A DNA stretch of 64,000 nt from Montifringilla adamsi. Lineage: Eukaryota; Chordata; Aves; Passeriformes; Passeridae. The position numbers were made by a program, and so were the translations under genes. The stretch is from the NCBI GenBank assembly GCA_017590115.1, contig JAGGNK010011114.1:1665733-1729732 (forward strand). Reading direction: 5' to 3'. Below, piece by piece: positions 1-10,800 of the stretch. The notes beneath the pieces were generated by a model, which saw nothing but the letters and a program-made list of their open reading frames with translations, did not search any database and was not told the origin of the DNA. How positions within the stretch are numbered: position 1 is the first letter of the stretch; each line of letters opens with the position of its first letter.

Positions 1-920
1 AAGAACATTCGCCATCCAACTGCATTAGAATTTCCAGCATATCTCCCCAAATCTCTCTGCTCTCTGTAAAGTTGTTTTGCCACATCAAGTCACAGTCATG
101 GTCCCTTTTCAATAGCTGCACTCACTATTTTCCTTTTTATGAGATTTTAATGAGTCTAGCAATTATTTGTCCATTCACAAGAGTGATAGCTGATCTGAAG
201 CAAAATAGGAGGGAAAAGAGCAAACATTTCACGAAGATTTAAAAGCCTTTCTTAGCTTCATGCCTGATGTATCAGCGAAATAAAAAGCTAAATTTAATTT
301 GGTAATTAAAGATAAATTACCAAAACCTGCTACAGCAAGAAGGCAGAGGTGTGGAAAACATTATTTGTGAAATATGGGAAATTATTATTTTATAAATTAT
401 GATAATAAAATAATAAATAAATATTATTTGTATAAATTATTACTTGTGCTGCCTTTGTTAAAAGGATACCATCTTCTAGGATCTGGGACAGTTATTCTGA
501 CACAAGTTGCCTTTGTAGTAAAATTATGGGGATGCCAAGCATGGCCCCTTTTTCCATCCACTGAAAAAGTGACTGTACACCTTAAAAACACAATGTTCAT
601 GCAGTTCAATAAGTTTTCTATTGCATTTCTCACTTTGGTTCTTTAGGAATTATAAACTGCCACCCTCCAGTGACTGATTTTGACCCTCAGTCTTATGTTA
701 TACTGTTTTCACAACAAAACCTTGTGTCTTCTTCATTGGTGCTTGTTCCAGGAATGTTTTCAGCTGACCTCCAGCTATGACTGAAGCTTTAGAAATATTT
801 AACAAGGAAATAAACCTTTTCCTTTACTTCTTAAAAGTAGTGTTTCACTAAAATGAAAATGCTATTTTTTATTCCCAAACAGTTTTTCTGCTTTTCATCA
901 CACCTTTTAGAGTAAATATT
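1..920. other. Unique non-coding sequence, no gene seen
   Basis: No credible gene, CR1 copy or structured RNA is visible. The only notable local structure is an AT-only stretch at about 378-440, made of irregular TAAA/TTAT words. Overlapping open frames on both strands here (374-646 and 424-633) are short and look like chance frames. Confidence 0.7.
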
Positions 921-1160
921 CATGGATTCATGGAATGGTTTGGGTTTGAAGTGGCTTTAAAATTATTCATAATAATGTCCCATGGACAGGGACACCTTTC
1001 ACTGTCCCAGGCTGCTCCAAGCCCCATCCAGCCTGGCCTTGGGCACTGCCAGGGATCCAGGGGCAGCCACAGCTGCTCTGGGCACCCTGTGCCAGGACCT
1101 GCCCACCCTCACAGGGAACAATTCCTTCCCAATATCCAATCTAAACTGTCTCTATCTAAA
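921..1160 (-). mobile_element. CR1 LINE, 3' end fragment (antisense to the given strand)
   Basis: The sequence shows the reverse complement of the avian CR1 3' end. It begins with two degenerate 'attcatgg' 8-bp tail units, then 'aatggtttgggtt', 'gctccaagccccatccagcc', 'ttgggcactgccagggatcc', 'ctctgggcaccctgtgcca', and ends at 'ccaatctaaact'. CR1 elements insert by target-primed reverse transcription, end in a short 8-bp microsatellite rather than poly(A), and are usually truncated at the 5' end, as here (about 240 bp kept of a family several kb long). The small open frames inside it (930-1199 and 982-1233) are translations of repeat DNA, not genes. The region just after the tail diverges from the family consensus I remember, so this copy is probably old. 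Confidence 0.93.
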
Positions 1161-4100
1161 TTTAAATATTATGAAAACTTCTCTGACCATCCATTTTGAG
1201 GTGAAAATGAATAAAGAAATATCAGCTAACTGATACTGTGAGCTAAATATCAAATATCAGAGTCAGGTAATCCTTTTTATAGAAACTTTTTGTAAAAACA
1301 TCTAATAGAAAATTTAAGAAATTGGTGATGACAATAAATTTCACAACATGGAAACAAAAGGAAAACAATAAAATTTCAATATAAATTATCTCTAATGTAG
1401 ACTCCAGACATATATTACCATCCAGTGGTTGGCACATCAAAGCTATAGAATCAGCTTTGCTTAAATAAAATTTCTTTGCAGATCTAGGAAACTGCTTCTT
1501 GCCTTCCTATAATGGAAGCATTTCACTCTCATCTTCCTTTTTGGAGGCATTTTCTGTGTGTTTGTCCAAGTTCTTTGTAGTTCTGATTAACCACAGTCAC
1601 CTATTTCATGTCACAGCACATAATAAGATATTCCTCCCTCAGACTTTCTGCACACCCTCCTCTGAATCTAATCAGTTTTAACATAATTAACTCCCAAAGA
1701 GATTTAGTACAGCAGCAAGTTATATAAAGGAGCAGTTGATTGTTAAAGATGACAGACAAGCCCTGATGCATGCACTTCCAAGCAATGATTCTATATAAAA
1801 ACCTGGTTAATTGGTTAATTACAATAAGATAGGGGTGTATCACCCATAGCTACCCATCACTCAACAAAGTTTTAGTTGTGGCATCGACTTCAAATTACAA
1901 TGAACCCCATTTGCAACCCTGTGCAGTAAATTCAACATTGCAAACAAAACAGAAAAGGAGCATTTGGGCACTTCCAAAATAGAAATAAATGATCCCAACT
2001 GAATGTTCAAAGAATAGCATTGCCTCAGAGAAAAAAAATATTTTTTCCCCTTTGCTGGAAGCCTGCAGAATCCATCTTTAACAGGCCCTCAGACTGAGTG
2101 CACACCATCTGAGCAGTATTTGGAGCTCCTCTGAGTGTTTCCAGCTTGAACCCAGTTAACTGCAGTTCACCTTCTGGAACATAGCTGCTCTTTTGCTGCT
2201 CTCAGATGTCTTTGCCATGAATCACAGGTGGATACTCACAGCCACTATTTGTTTTGAAAGCAGAGAATGTTTCTCCACTGAGCTCTCTGTGAAGCAGTTC
2301 AAATATTCTCTAACATGAGCTACATGTAAGTTAATTTGCTACTGCAATCCAGACCTAAATTACGAGGCTTCAGAGCTGTAGGAAATCTTGTGCTCTTCAG
2401 GATTGGCCAAAGAAATCAGTTTAAACACATCAACAGGATTCACTTGATGTTTTCCCTTATTTTTCTCATTAGGTGGCACAGAGTTAATGGCTCACTAACA
2501 AAGATTTGGATGCTTGTACTTACTTTTTGTAATTATAAGCTAAATAGGATTCCTACTGAATACCTTCAAATAAAAACATGAGGGGAGAAAAATCTCTCTA
2601 GAGGAGACAGGAATGAGAAGGAACATTACTGAAATATAAAACAGGGGAAAAAAACCGACCCAGACACCCCCAAGAATTGGTTGGTTTATACTCCCCAGGG
2701 CAATGAATCCCTTAGAACAATTTTACTAAGGACAAACTTCATTTTATGTTACTTGGAGTGTTAAGATCAAGATAAATTTCTGCAGGACATGCTGTAACTC
2801 ATCCAGCAGTAATGGGCTCAACACACTGTGAAGAATTTATTTATTTTTTAATCAAAGGTCGTATTTTTTGTCCTTCCTGGTCTTAATATTTAGGCTGTTT
2901 TTAAAAAAAATTGTCTTCAAAAGGCCACATGTGTTCAAAGTAAAATTTTGGAGGTAATTTTAGGAAAATTCTTTTGTTCTGCTTTCTGCAGACTACGGTT
3001 TCTCACAAAGCCCTTATAACCAAAAGGAAATTTGGATATGTTCTACAGTCCAGTTTGCAATTTAGAAAGATTATTTGATTATTAAGAAACCAGAAGCCTT
3101 CACAACTGAACTGCTGGGGGGCATTTGGATCACTTATAGTCATTGCTTATTAATCAGTGAAGAGGTTGGAGGTTTTGTAGTGGTGTTTTTCTTGCTGGTT
3201 TCTTGGCTTTTTAAATTATTTTTTAAGCCTTATGAAGGACAAGAAGTCTAAAACGTGCAACTGCCCTAATCTTTCATCAAGTTTATTTGCATTTAAATCC
3301 CTTGCTTTTGCACTCCTGCCTATATACAGCCAAGCTTATTTACCTTCTTATGTCCATGTTTTTCAGGAAATTATCATGAAGAAATCTAAGAGGGGAAGAA
3401 GTTGTGGGCCATTTGGATTCTGTTCCCAGAAAAAAAAAAAGGTAGCAATGTGTGTTGCCTATTTCTCAGTAGCTTTTTCCTTGTGAGATGTTTGTATCTC
3501 TGTCCCAGTATTCATTTTTTTTTTCCTCTGTCCTTCCAGAAATAAAAACAAATACACCTGGTATGGAAAAACTTGTGTATAAATACAGGAAAAAGGGATA
3601 CCCCTTGGCAGTTCATGAGGAAGGTCAGACTGAGGCTAAATAAACAGGATACTTTTCTCTCCCACTCAAGTAATGAATTCCTAAGTGTTTCATGCCTTAA
3701 TCAAATTAAGGACTGAATTCTCTATTAGTCCCTGATCACCCTAATTCCAGAAAGTCTCATTTCTCCTGGGTTCTCACTAGTTCATCCACCTCATGCACCA
3801 CAAATCAAACCACCCCTCTTGGAAGTTCCTTTCAGTGTTTTTACTCATGGCATTTAGGTTGCAAAATCTGACTGTTTCCTCAATTACCAAACCAATGTGA
3901 ATCACAGCTTTTTTTTTTTTTTTTTAATAACAAAAAAAAAGAAAAAAAAGTAATCTTCCCATCATCTTGGTTGAAGCAGGGAGGAAGAAACTTTTTATAT
4001 GTGAGCTTTATCTTGACCCAGGGGTTTCTGGTTTTTGGCATTCCTGTTGTGTCCACCTTTCCACCAAGGGGCAGGAAATGAGGGAGAGAGCAGCTGCCTC

Positions 4101-4289
4101 CTCAAACACACTGACTCCAACCAAAATCTCCCTCTTGGGGATCTCAGTTCCCTTAAACCAGGCTGATTCAGGAGCAAATTTTGCACTGAGTCAAACTTTT
4201 CTCTTCCAACTGGCTGCAAAGTCACAGCTGTGCTGCTGTTTCAGGTGGGTCCTGCAGTGCAGGCCACCTCTTATGATCCTTGCACTTTC
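1161..4289. other. Unique non-coding sequence with homopolymer tracts
   Basis: No gene is supported. Open frames are under 90 codons until 3967, where a 157-codon frame opens only because of the heptamer repeat that follows. Low-complexity patches include an A/T run near 2029-2047 and a T17 run followed by A9-G-A8 at 3909-3949, which could pair as a simple hairpin. A CTCF-like core lies at 4061-4074. Confidence 0.65.
4061..4074 (+). promoter_or_regulatory. Possible CTCF-like site
   Basis: The 14 bases read ccaccaaggggcag, close to the vertebrate CTCF core that I recall as CCACCAGGGGGCGC. The first G of the G-run is A here, and the last two bases also differ. A single motif of this quality is expected by chance in a window this size, so this is only a candidate. 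Confidence 0.2.
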
Positions 4290-4387
4290 CTTATTCCTTA
4301 TTTCTTATTCCTTACTCCTTATCCCTTGGTCCTTACTCCTTATTCCTTATTCTTTACTCCTTTTTCCTTACTCCTTACTCCTTTATT
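4290..4387 (+). repeat. 7-bp minisatellite (CTTATTC/CTTACTC), 14 units
   Basis: Fourteen head-to-tail 7-bp units fill 98 bases with no change in register. CTTATTC and CTTACTC dominate, and variants include CTTATTT, CTTATCC, CTTGGTC, TTTACTC and CTTTTTC. Because 7 is not a multiple of 3, all three forward frames stay open and give 7-residue periodic peptides rich in Leu, Ser, Pro and Tyr. This explains the two overlapping open frames of 157 and 120 codons at 3967-4440 and 4230-4592, which should not be called as genes. The tract is pure pyrimidine plus scattered A on the plus strand. Confidence 0.93.
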
Positions 4388-4524
4388 TAGTGTGTTCAGG
4401 GAAGCAATGGAGTTCCAGCTCAGACAAGGCACAACTTTAATTAGGAGCTCAGTCATATTCTCAGAACTACTCAGCACAAATTTTGGCCCATATCTTCAGC
4501 CAAATGTATCCATATTCTTTGGTT

Positions 4525-4592
4525 TTAGAATCATAGAATCATTAAGTTTGGAAAAGACCTCTAAGATCCAACCTGAGTCCAACTTGTTTTGA
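4525..4592 (-). mobile_element. Short CR1 LINE 3' end fragment
   Basis: The sequence reads 'agaatcatagaatcatt', then 'tttggaaaagacctctaaga', then 'gagtccaac'. This is the reverse complement of the last ~65 bp of a CR1 subfamily, including two units of the 8-bp tail. It differs from the 921, 7698 and 42626 copies, which use the 'gaatggtttgggctggaagg' form, so a different CR1 subfamily supplied it. Confidence 0.8.
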
Positions 4593-7500
4593 GAAACAGG
4601 AGACTATAATTAAACAATAAAGCTGTAATAAATGGCATCCCTGAAATTATTCACTGTCTTTGGACTCTTTCCCCCCACCCCTGAATTTATAATATTCTTT
4701 TAATACTTACATGCAGAGAATGTTGCATTACATGGTTTTATTTATTTTTTTTTACTGGATATTCAAAATCCACTTGTGCTTGTATAAAGGATATAAATAT
4801 TAGTAATACAAGGAAAGTCATACATAAGAAGGGGAAAACCAGATTTTAAGAAGATGGTTTTTCCTCAGTTTCCTCCTTTGACTGTGTTACATACACAGAC
4901 ATCCTGCACTCCACTTTTTGGTTTGGTGCATTCTAAACCTCGAGGTCCTGAGAGCCTGAAAACTGGAAACCCAAATGATTTACTGACATGATTTTAGTGT
5001 TCTTAGGTCAGTTCATCGTGTTCCTGGCTTTTCTCTGGCTTTTCTACGTAGATGTGCAGAGTTCAAATCTGTGACAAGCCCCATTTAATAACTTGCATCT
5101 GTCTGCCTTTGCTAGCCTAGAAAATGACTGCTCCAGTTTGGCTAATGACCTCGCTGTTCCAAACCACTCCAAACATCCTCAGTATTTTGTTTATCGCAAT
5201 AAAGAGCAGCAGCACACTGAGCATGGTGTGCTGTTTTGAATTCTGGAGTCCACATTTCTGTCAGGATCTATGTGAGGGGCTGGCAACTTGCAAAAAAGTT
5301 GCTTAGAAAACTTCAAGTCTCATTTTGGAGTCCAGCTAAATTAACCTCCTTGGTCAAAGCCTCACCTTTCATTAATCATTAGCTCTTTAAGCAGATTAAA
5401 CTCTTGAAATGAGCAGCACGGGGGAAAGAATGACATTTGGAGATAGCAGGGGAGGATAGGAAGCATTGCTATCACATGCTTAATCATGGGGGATTTGGGA
5501 GAAAATATGGCAAGGAGATCACAGGCTGCTCAATTGCAGGAAACAGAAATGCAAGGGGATCTTGCACAGTGATTAGAACAAATGGGACTCATCCATCACT
5601 GCATTTCCCCCCAAATTTAAGGGCTTACACATGCAGAGCTGAAATTACCTGGGGGTATCTCAGCTCCATTATCCTACTTAAGACACAAAAAGATGTTTTA
5701 ATAGCCATGACTTTGCTGTCTGTCTTGCTGGTCTGATAGAAATAAGTCCTGTGATCCAGCTTCCAGAGGAACCACTACCTGAAAATGTGGCTGTTCCTCC
5801 TTCAGTTCATCTGATTGCACTCTCAGGCTTTTTGGAGCATGTTTGTTTTATTTCTCTGCTTTGCCTCCTAAATCAACAGCCTGGAAGCAGGCACTGTTTT
5901 CTCTTTATGACATCTTGTGTTTTCCATGTTTCAGAGACGGGCAAACAGCTCAGGGCTGCAGAGTGCTGACACACAGCAATTGCTCAACAGGGACACTTTT
6001 GATGTGGAGGGAATTGGCTTTTTAGGGCACTGGGAGAAAGACAGCGCAAATACCACTGGTGTTGGGTGGGTTTCTGCTGGTTGGACACCTCTTGGCCTCT
6101 GCTGACACCATCAAAGCTGCTGGGAGCCAGAGGCACCTCCCAGAGAAACACAGGCAGCTCCTGCCTCCCTCCCAGCAACCTCCTGAGCTGGGGCTGAGCT
6201 CAGAAGTTCAGCAAGGAAATGCTGGTCAGCCTCCTTGTGCACACCAAACAACCTTTGTTACTCTTAGGGGCCCTGTATTTTGTGGGAAGATGCTGAGATT
6301 CCTGGAGAATCAAAGAATATAAACCTTATATACCCACCTAAATGAGCAAGCATGTGAAAATTCTCAAGAGTAAATATTTCCCAAATATTCCTGGGTTTGA
6401 TGAGCTTTGTCAGTCCAAACTCCTTTGGCTTCAGCCACCACAAACAAGCCCTGCTCTGTAGCTACCATTGATAAAAAAATTTGTAGCTACAGAGAAGACA
6501 CAAAAATAATGTTGGGAAGATAGAAATTTAAAATTCTAATGACTGTTTAGGAAGAAAAGCCAAACCCTCACATGCAGAAATCAAAGAGAGGTCAGAGTTT
6601 AATAATGCAGGACACTTTTGCAGATAGTGTCAGACACAGGCTTTCAAAAGTACATTAATTTGATTTTCCCTGTCTGACAGAGCACTCTTGCCCTTCTCCC
6701 TCTACCAGCTGAGGAAACATCAAAATGAGGGAAACTCAAAATCTGAAATGCTGTAAGCTGAAACACATCAGCAACTGATGTGACACTGAAATAGTTGCAA
6801 ACATGATGTCACATCTTTTGCAGATATAGTTTGAAATGATAATTTGTTCTGTCAGCTCCATTTATGAAAGGAATAGGGTAACCCAGGTGAGGGACTGTGA
6901 TTTAATGCATTATTCTTACAGCACACTTTGGGAGAAATGAAAAAAACCAGAATCATTCTGCATAGTACTGCCCCAGAGATCAGAATGAAAACGAATGACA
7001 TATGTATAAGTAAAAAAAAAAAAAAAATCAATTATAAATGAAGGCCAAATTGATTTGCATCATGAAAGGCTTATTAGTGATGTTGACTTATCTTGAAGTA
7101 CTCTACTACTGTAATTTAAAAAACTATCTCTTCTCTTTCTAATTGTGAAACCTGTAAGATTCCTTGATGTTTAACTTGGCCCCCTGAGCATTCACACCGG
7201 GCTGTTGACTCAAACTCTTAAAATATTTGGAGTGGATTGTAAAAATAGGAATTAAAATTGTTCTTGGTAGGCCTCAGCTTCCTCCTGCACACTTGCACTG
7301 CTCCTCTGGCTTTGGCAGACCTGGAAGTTGTTAGCAGCAGGGAGGGATGTTCTGTGTTTAGAAGGGGATCCACTGTTTGCATGCAGGGTGAGGCCAGGCT
7401 GCAAAATGCTCATTAAATGGGAAAGGAAACCTCCACCTGCCAGGCAAAGGCAAAGGGATGGTGCTGGGTTGCACCAGTAGCTTTCATTTTAAGTTGGTTT

Positions 7501-7697
7501 CCAGTTGCATAGCTTAGAAATGCACATTTTCCGCCTGTGCTGTGCAAGGTGCGTGTGTCAAATGTGCTTCTTGTGTGTTCCGAGAGCTGCAGGAATGGCT
7601 GAGCTCTGCACGAGCCTCCTGCAGGAACCCCCAGAGCTGTGGGGCAGGAACCCCTGCGGGCTGGAGCTGCAGCACTTCACTTCTGAAGGAGTGAAAT
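4593..7697. other. Unique non-coding sequence
   Basis: No gene or interspersed repeat is recognisable. Several overlapping open frames at 5437-6322 (60-99 codons) sit on both strands in a slightly GC-richer part (about 5930-6240), but none has flanking splice sites I would trust. A 16-A run lies near 7012-7027. Confidence 0.65.
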
Positions 7698-7894
7698 CAT
7701 CACAGGATGGAATCATGGTTTGGGCTGGAAGGGACCTCTAAGCTCATCTCATTACATCCCTGCCATGGTCAGACACCTTCCCCTGTCCCAGGCTGTTCCA
7801 AGCCCCATCCAGCCTGGCCTTGGGCACTGCCAGGGATCCAGGGACAGCCACAGCTGCTCTGGGCACCCTGTGCCAGGGCTCACCACCCTCACAG
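7698..7894 (-). mobile_element. CR1 LINE, 3' end fragment
   Basis: The reverse complement of the CR1 3' end is clear: 'tggtttgggctggaaggga', 'ctctaagctcatctcatt', 'ctgccatggtcag', 'ccaagccccatccagcctgg', 'gggatccagggacagccac', and 'ccaccctcacag' at the truncation point. The copy is about 197 bp, with a single weak tail unit left. It belongs to the same subfamily as the copies at 921 and 42626. The open frames at 7505-7940 derive partly from this repeat. Confidence 0.93.
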
Positions 7895-10800
7895 CCTCCT
7901 CAGAAGCTGGCAGGGTCATGCCTTGACTTTTCAGACTTAAAACCCATGAGGTGATGCTTCAACTAAAGAAAGACAACACCAGCCTTGGGAGTTGTTCCTT
8001 CCATCTTTCATTCCTCCACATGGGCTAAGTAGTATCTGGCCTCCTCCTTTAAAGACATCAAAATATCCCTAATATATCTTTTTAAAAGTTCCAGGATCAA
8101 AGGCAAGTCAAATCCAATGTGGTTTAGTGCTTGTGAAACTCTGGAACATCTTTAGGGTTCACAAAGCTTGTTTTAACTTGCAAAATATTTTCCCTTTAAT
8201 TAAACCCCATATTTCCCAGCCAGGGTGATTCAGTTTTATATTCAGCTGAAGTGAGAGAGTGCTGTGTGCTCACATAATCTAAAACACACACAACAGAATG
8301 GGAACAGAAAACTGGATGCTAAAAGTCTTCAGACATAAAACAGCAAATTGCTCATTAGCAAACAAAGGAAAATAGCATCTAAAAATGCAGAAGAAGACTT
8401 GACTACTCTTGCAACAAAAGCAAGAAGTGTGATGTCATTAACTTGCTTTAATAAGCAGAGTTTCCATTTAGGGTGCTGATGTTCAACCAGAGGAAGTCCT
8501 CATAGAATTTTATAGATCCATATAGGTTCACACCAGCTGTAAGCCTCTCCTAAAAAACACTGGGTCCATTTCTGGAAGTTGTATTTTTGGGAGGAGGCAA
8601 ATGAAGAGATTTCAGAGCAGAAAGAAAGAAAATTGAGGGATCAACTGCCAAAGCTAAGCAGGTAATGGCACACTTAACTTACACAGAACTGAACTGCAGC
8701 AGTGTGATAAATGAAGAAAAAATGAAAACCTCCTCAGAATATTCTTACCCAGAGATGTGAGTAGCTGTGGCATCCTGTCCTGTGGTGCCCTCCAAGAACT
8801 GAAACAGCTGCTGCTCGATGATATCCCAGCTGCACTTGAAAATTCCCACTTAGAGCATCATTCCATGGATCTCACACTTGACTCTGCTGCCTTGATTGCC
8901 CTCCCTTTTTAGGGAGAACAGAAATAGGATGTGACAGGCTCTAATACCATTCAAGCTAACTTTAGAGATAGAAAAGATATTCTGGAGATGACAACTAAAC
9001 TGCTTTTGACAAGTGAGAAAAATCCACCTGCAGTGACAGATTACTCTCTTGAAAAACTCAGCTTAAGAGGTGAAAATTCAAAGAGATGTCCAGTCAAAAA
9101 ATATGAATGAGAGAAACAACTGGGAAAGTTTTGGGAGCATCCTATTCCTTTATATCTATACTGAAAAAGTATTCAAAATTTGATTCGATAGATTTGTTTC
9201 TTCAATAAGCTTCAGCTGAGTGAAAGACAAAAACATTTGGCCATTCTAGACCTGCTGCTACACATTTAAGTTGAAGCTGACCTTAAACCAGAGAAGGAAA
9301 CAGAACCAGACAGAAATCTGCCATTCTGAGTGAAGATTTACCTTGGGCACTGCCCTGGGAAGTGTCATCAAGACTTTGCTCTTGGGTCCTTTGGAGATTT
9401 AAGTTTTTTATTGGCTCACCAGACCCCTGCCAGCTTTTAGCATTTCTTGCAGACCACACTGATTTCTTAGCCTCAGTCTGAAAACTATAATTCTTTTCTT
9501 CTTCATGGCTTTCAGAGTAGGGATTATCCTTAAAGATATGCAAACTCCACCTGGGCTGATGTTTGGAAACCTTTGCTTTGCTTCACACTTCAGTGTCTGT
9601 GGGAATTCTCCAAGGTGCTCCTTGCTAAAGAAAAGGAGGAACCATAGAGTAAAGTGGCAATATCTCTAGTACTGGACTGAAGCAGTTTCCTTACCATCCT
9701 TCTGTCTATTGCCAAACCACTGAGCTGTGCCTGTTTATTTTAAAAACTTATTTAGAAATCTGAATCTGGATGGGGATAGGAAAGGAAAGTCAACATGAGG
9801 TAAGGGAACAGCATTTCAATTACTTAGCTTGCACTAGATTCACCCTTATTTGTTATTGCTAACTTAACTCTGGGCTGGAAAGAAGAGGAAAGCTATAATC
9901 AGTTGCTTTTAACTCAGGCTTAAAAATTGTGGCCAAAGTTTTTTAGTATTCTGGATTCCTTTGCCTAATTGCAATCCCACAGTGGCAACTGCACTTAGAG
10001 AAATCCAAAGAAGTTGTTTATAGGGGAAAACTTTCCTTCCATGGCAGTAAAAATGAAATCTTGAGATAGGTGGTTTCTTTAAATTTTCATTTGGTTGGGG
10101 TTTTTTGATGCATGTTGCTTATTTGGTTGGTTGTGAGGGTTTTTTTTTTTTTTGTTTGTTTTTCATTTCTTACTGTAACATATCTCATCTCTAAAGGCTC
10201 AGCTTCACTGTGCAGAGTTGTTATTTATGGTCAGTGCATAACAGTTTGTCCCTTCTGAAAAGCTGACTTGGATTTGTCCAAATGCCCAGTAAATGCTGCT
10301 CCCTAAATGTTTGTGTTTCTTGGGACAGTAAAGGCCACAGACCCAGTAGAGGCAACATGCATCTACATTTTCCTTTGACCTGCCATTCCAGTGGAGCTAT
10401 TAAGTGGCAAAACTTGCTGGACACAGCATAATTCATAATCTTCCTCATCTATTTTGCTCCACTTTGCTGCTAAGAAAGGATTACAGTGAAAGAAAGAAGA
10501 AGAAGAAGAAAGTTTACAGTGCAAAATGGATTCCTTTCTTCCTTAAAAGAATTCCCAAGTTTCTTCTCAGCTGCACTGGTCAAGCATAATGTGGCAGCTC
10601 CAGTTGTTTTCCTGCTGGGATCTGATGCTGGCTGGATGCCCAAGTGGTTCTCTCTGGTTCTTTAACCATTGTCTCACAAAGCTTGAGGCCTGATGGCATC
10701 AGGTGCAATTCAGGTACAAAGGTGAGGGCAACACAAGGTGTTTTCCTGCCACCCCTTGCCTTGCCAAAGCCCCGAAGGGGATCCTGTTATTTTCTCTCCC

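Noticed and set aside
3967..4592. Open frames of 157 and 120 codons with repeated Leu/Ser/Pro/Tyr motifs
   Set aside because: They exist because a 7-bp tandem repeat without stops runs through both frames. There is no start context, splice structure or family match.
5437..6322. Cluster of overlapping frames of 60-99 codons
   Set aside because: Frames lie on both strands and overlap each other. No start context, splice pair or homology supports a gene.
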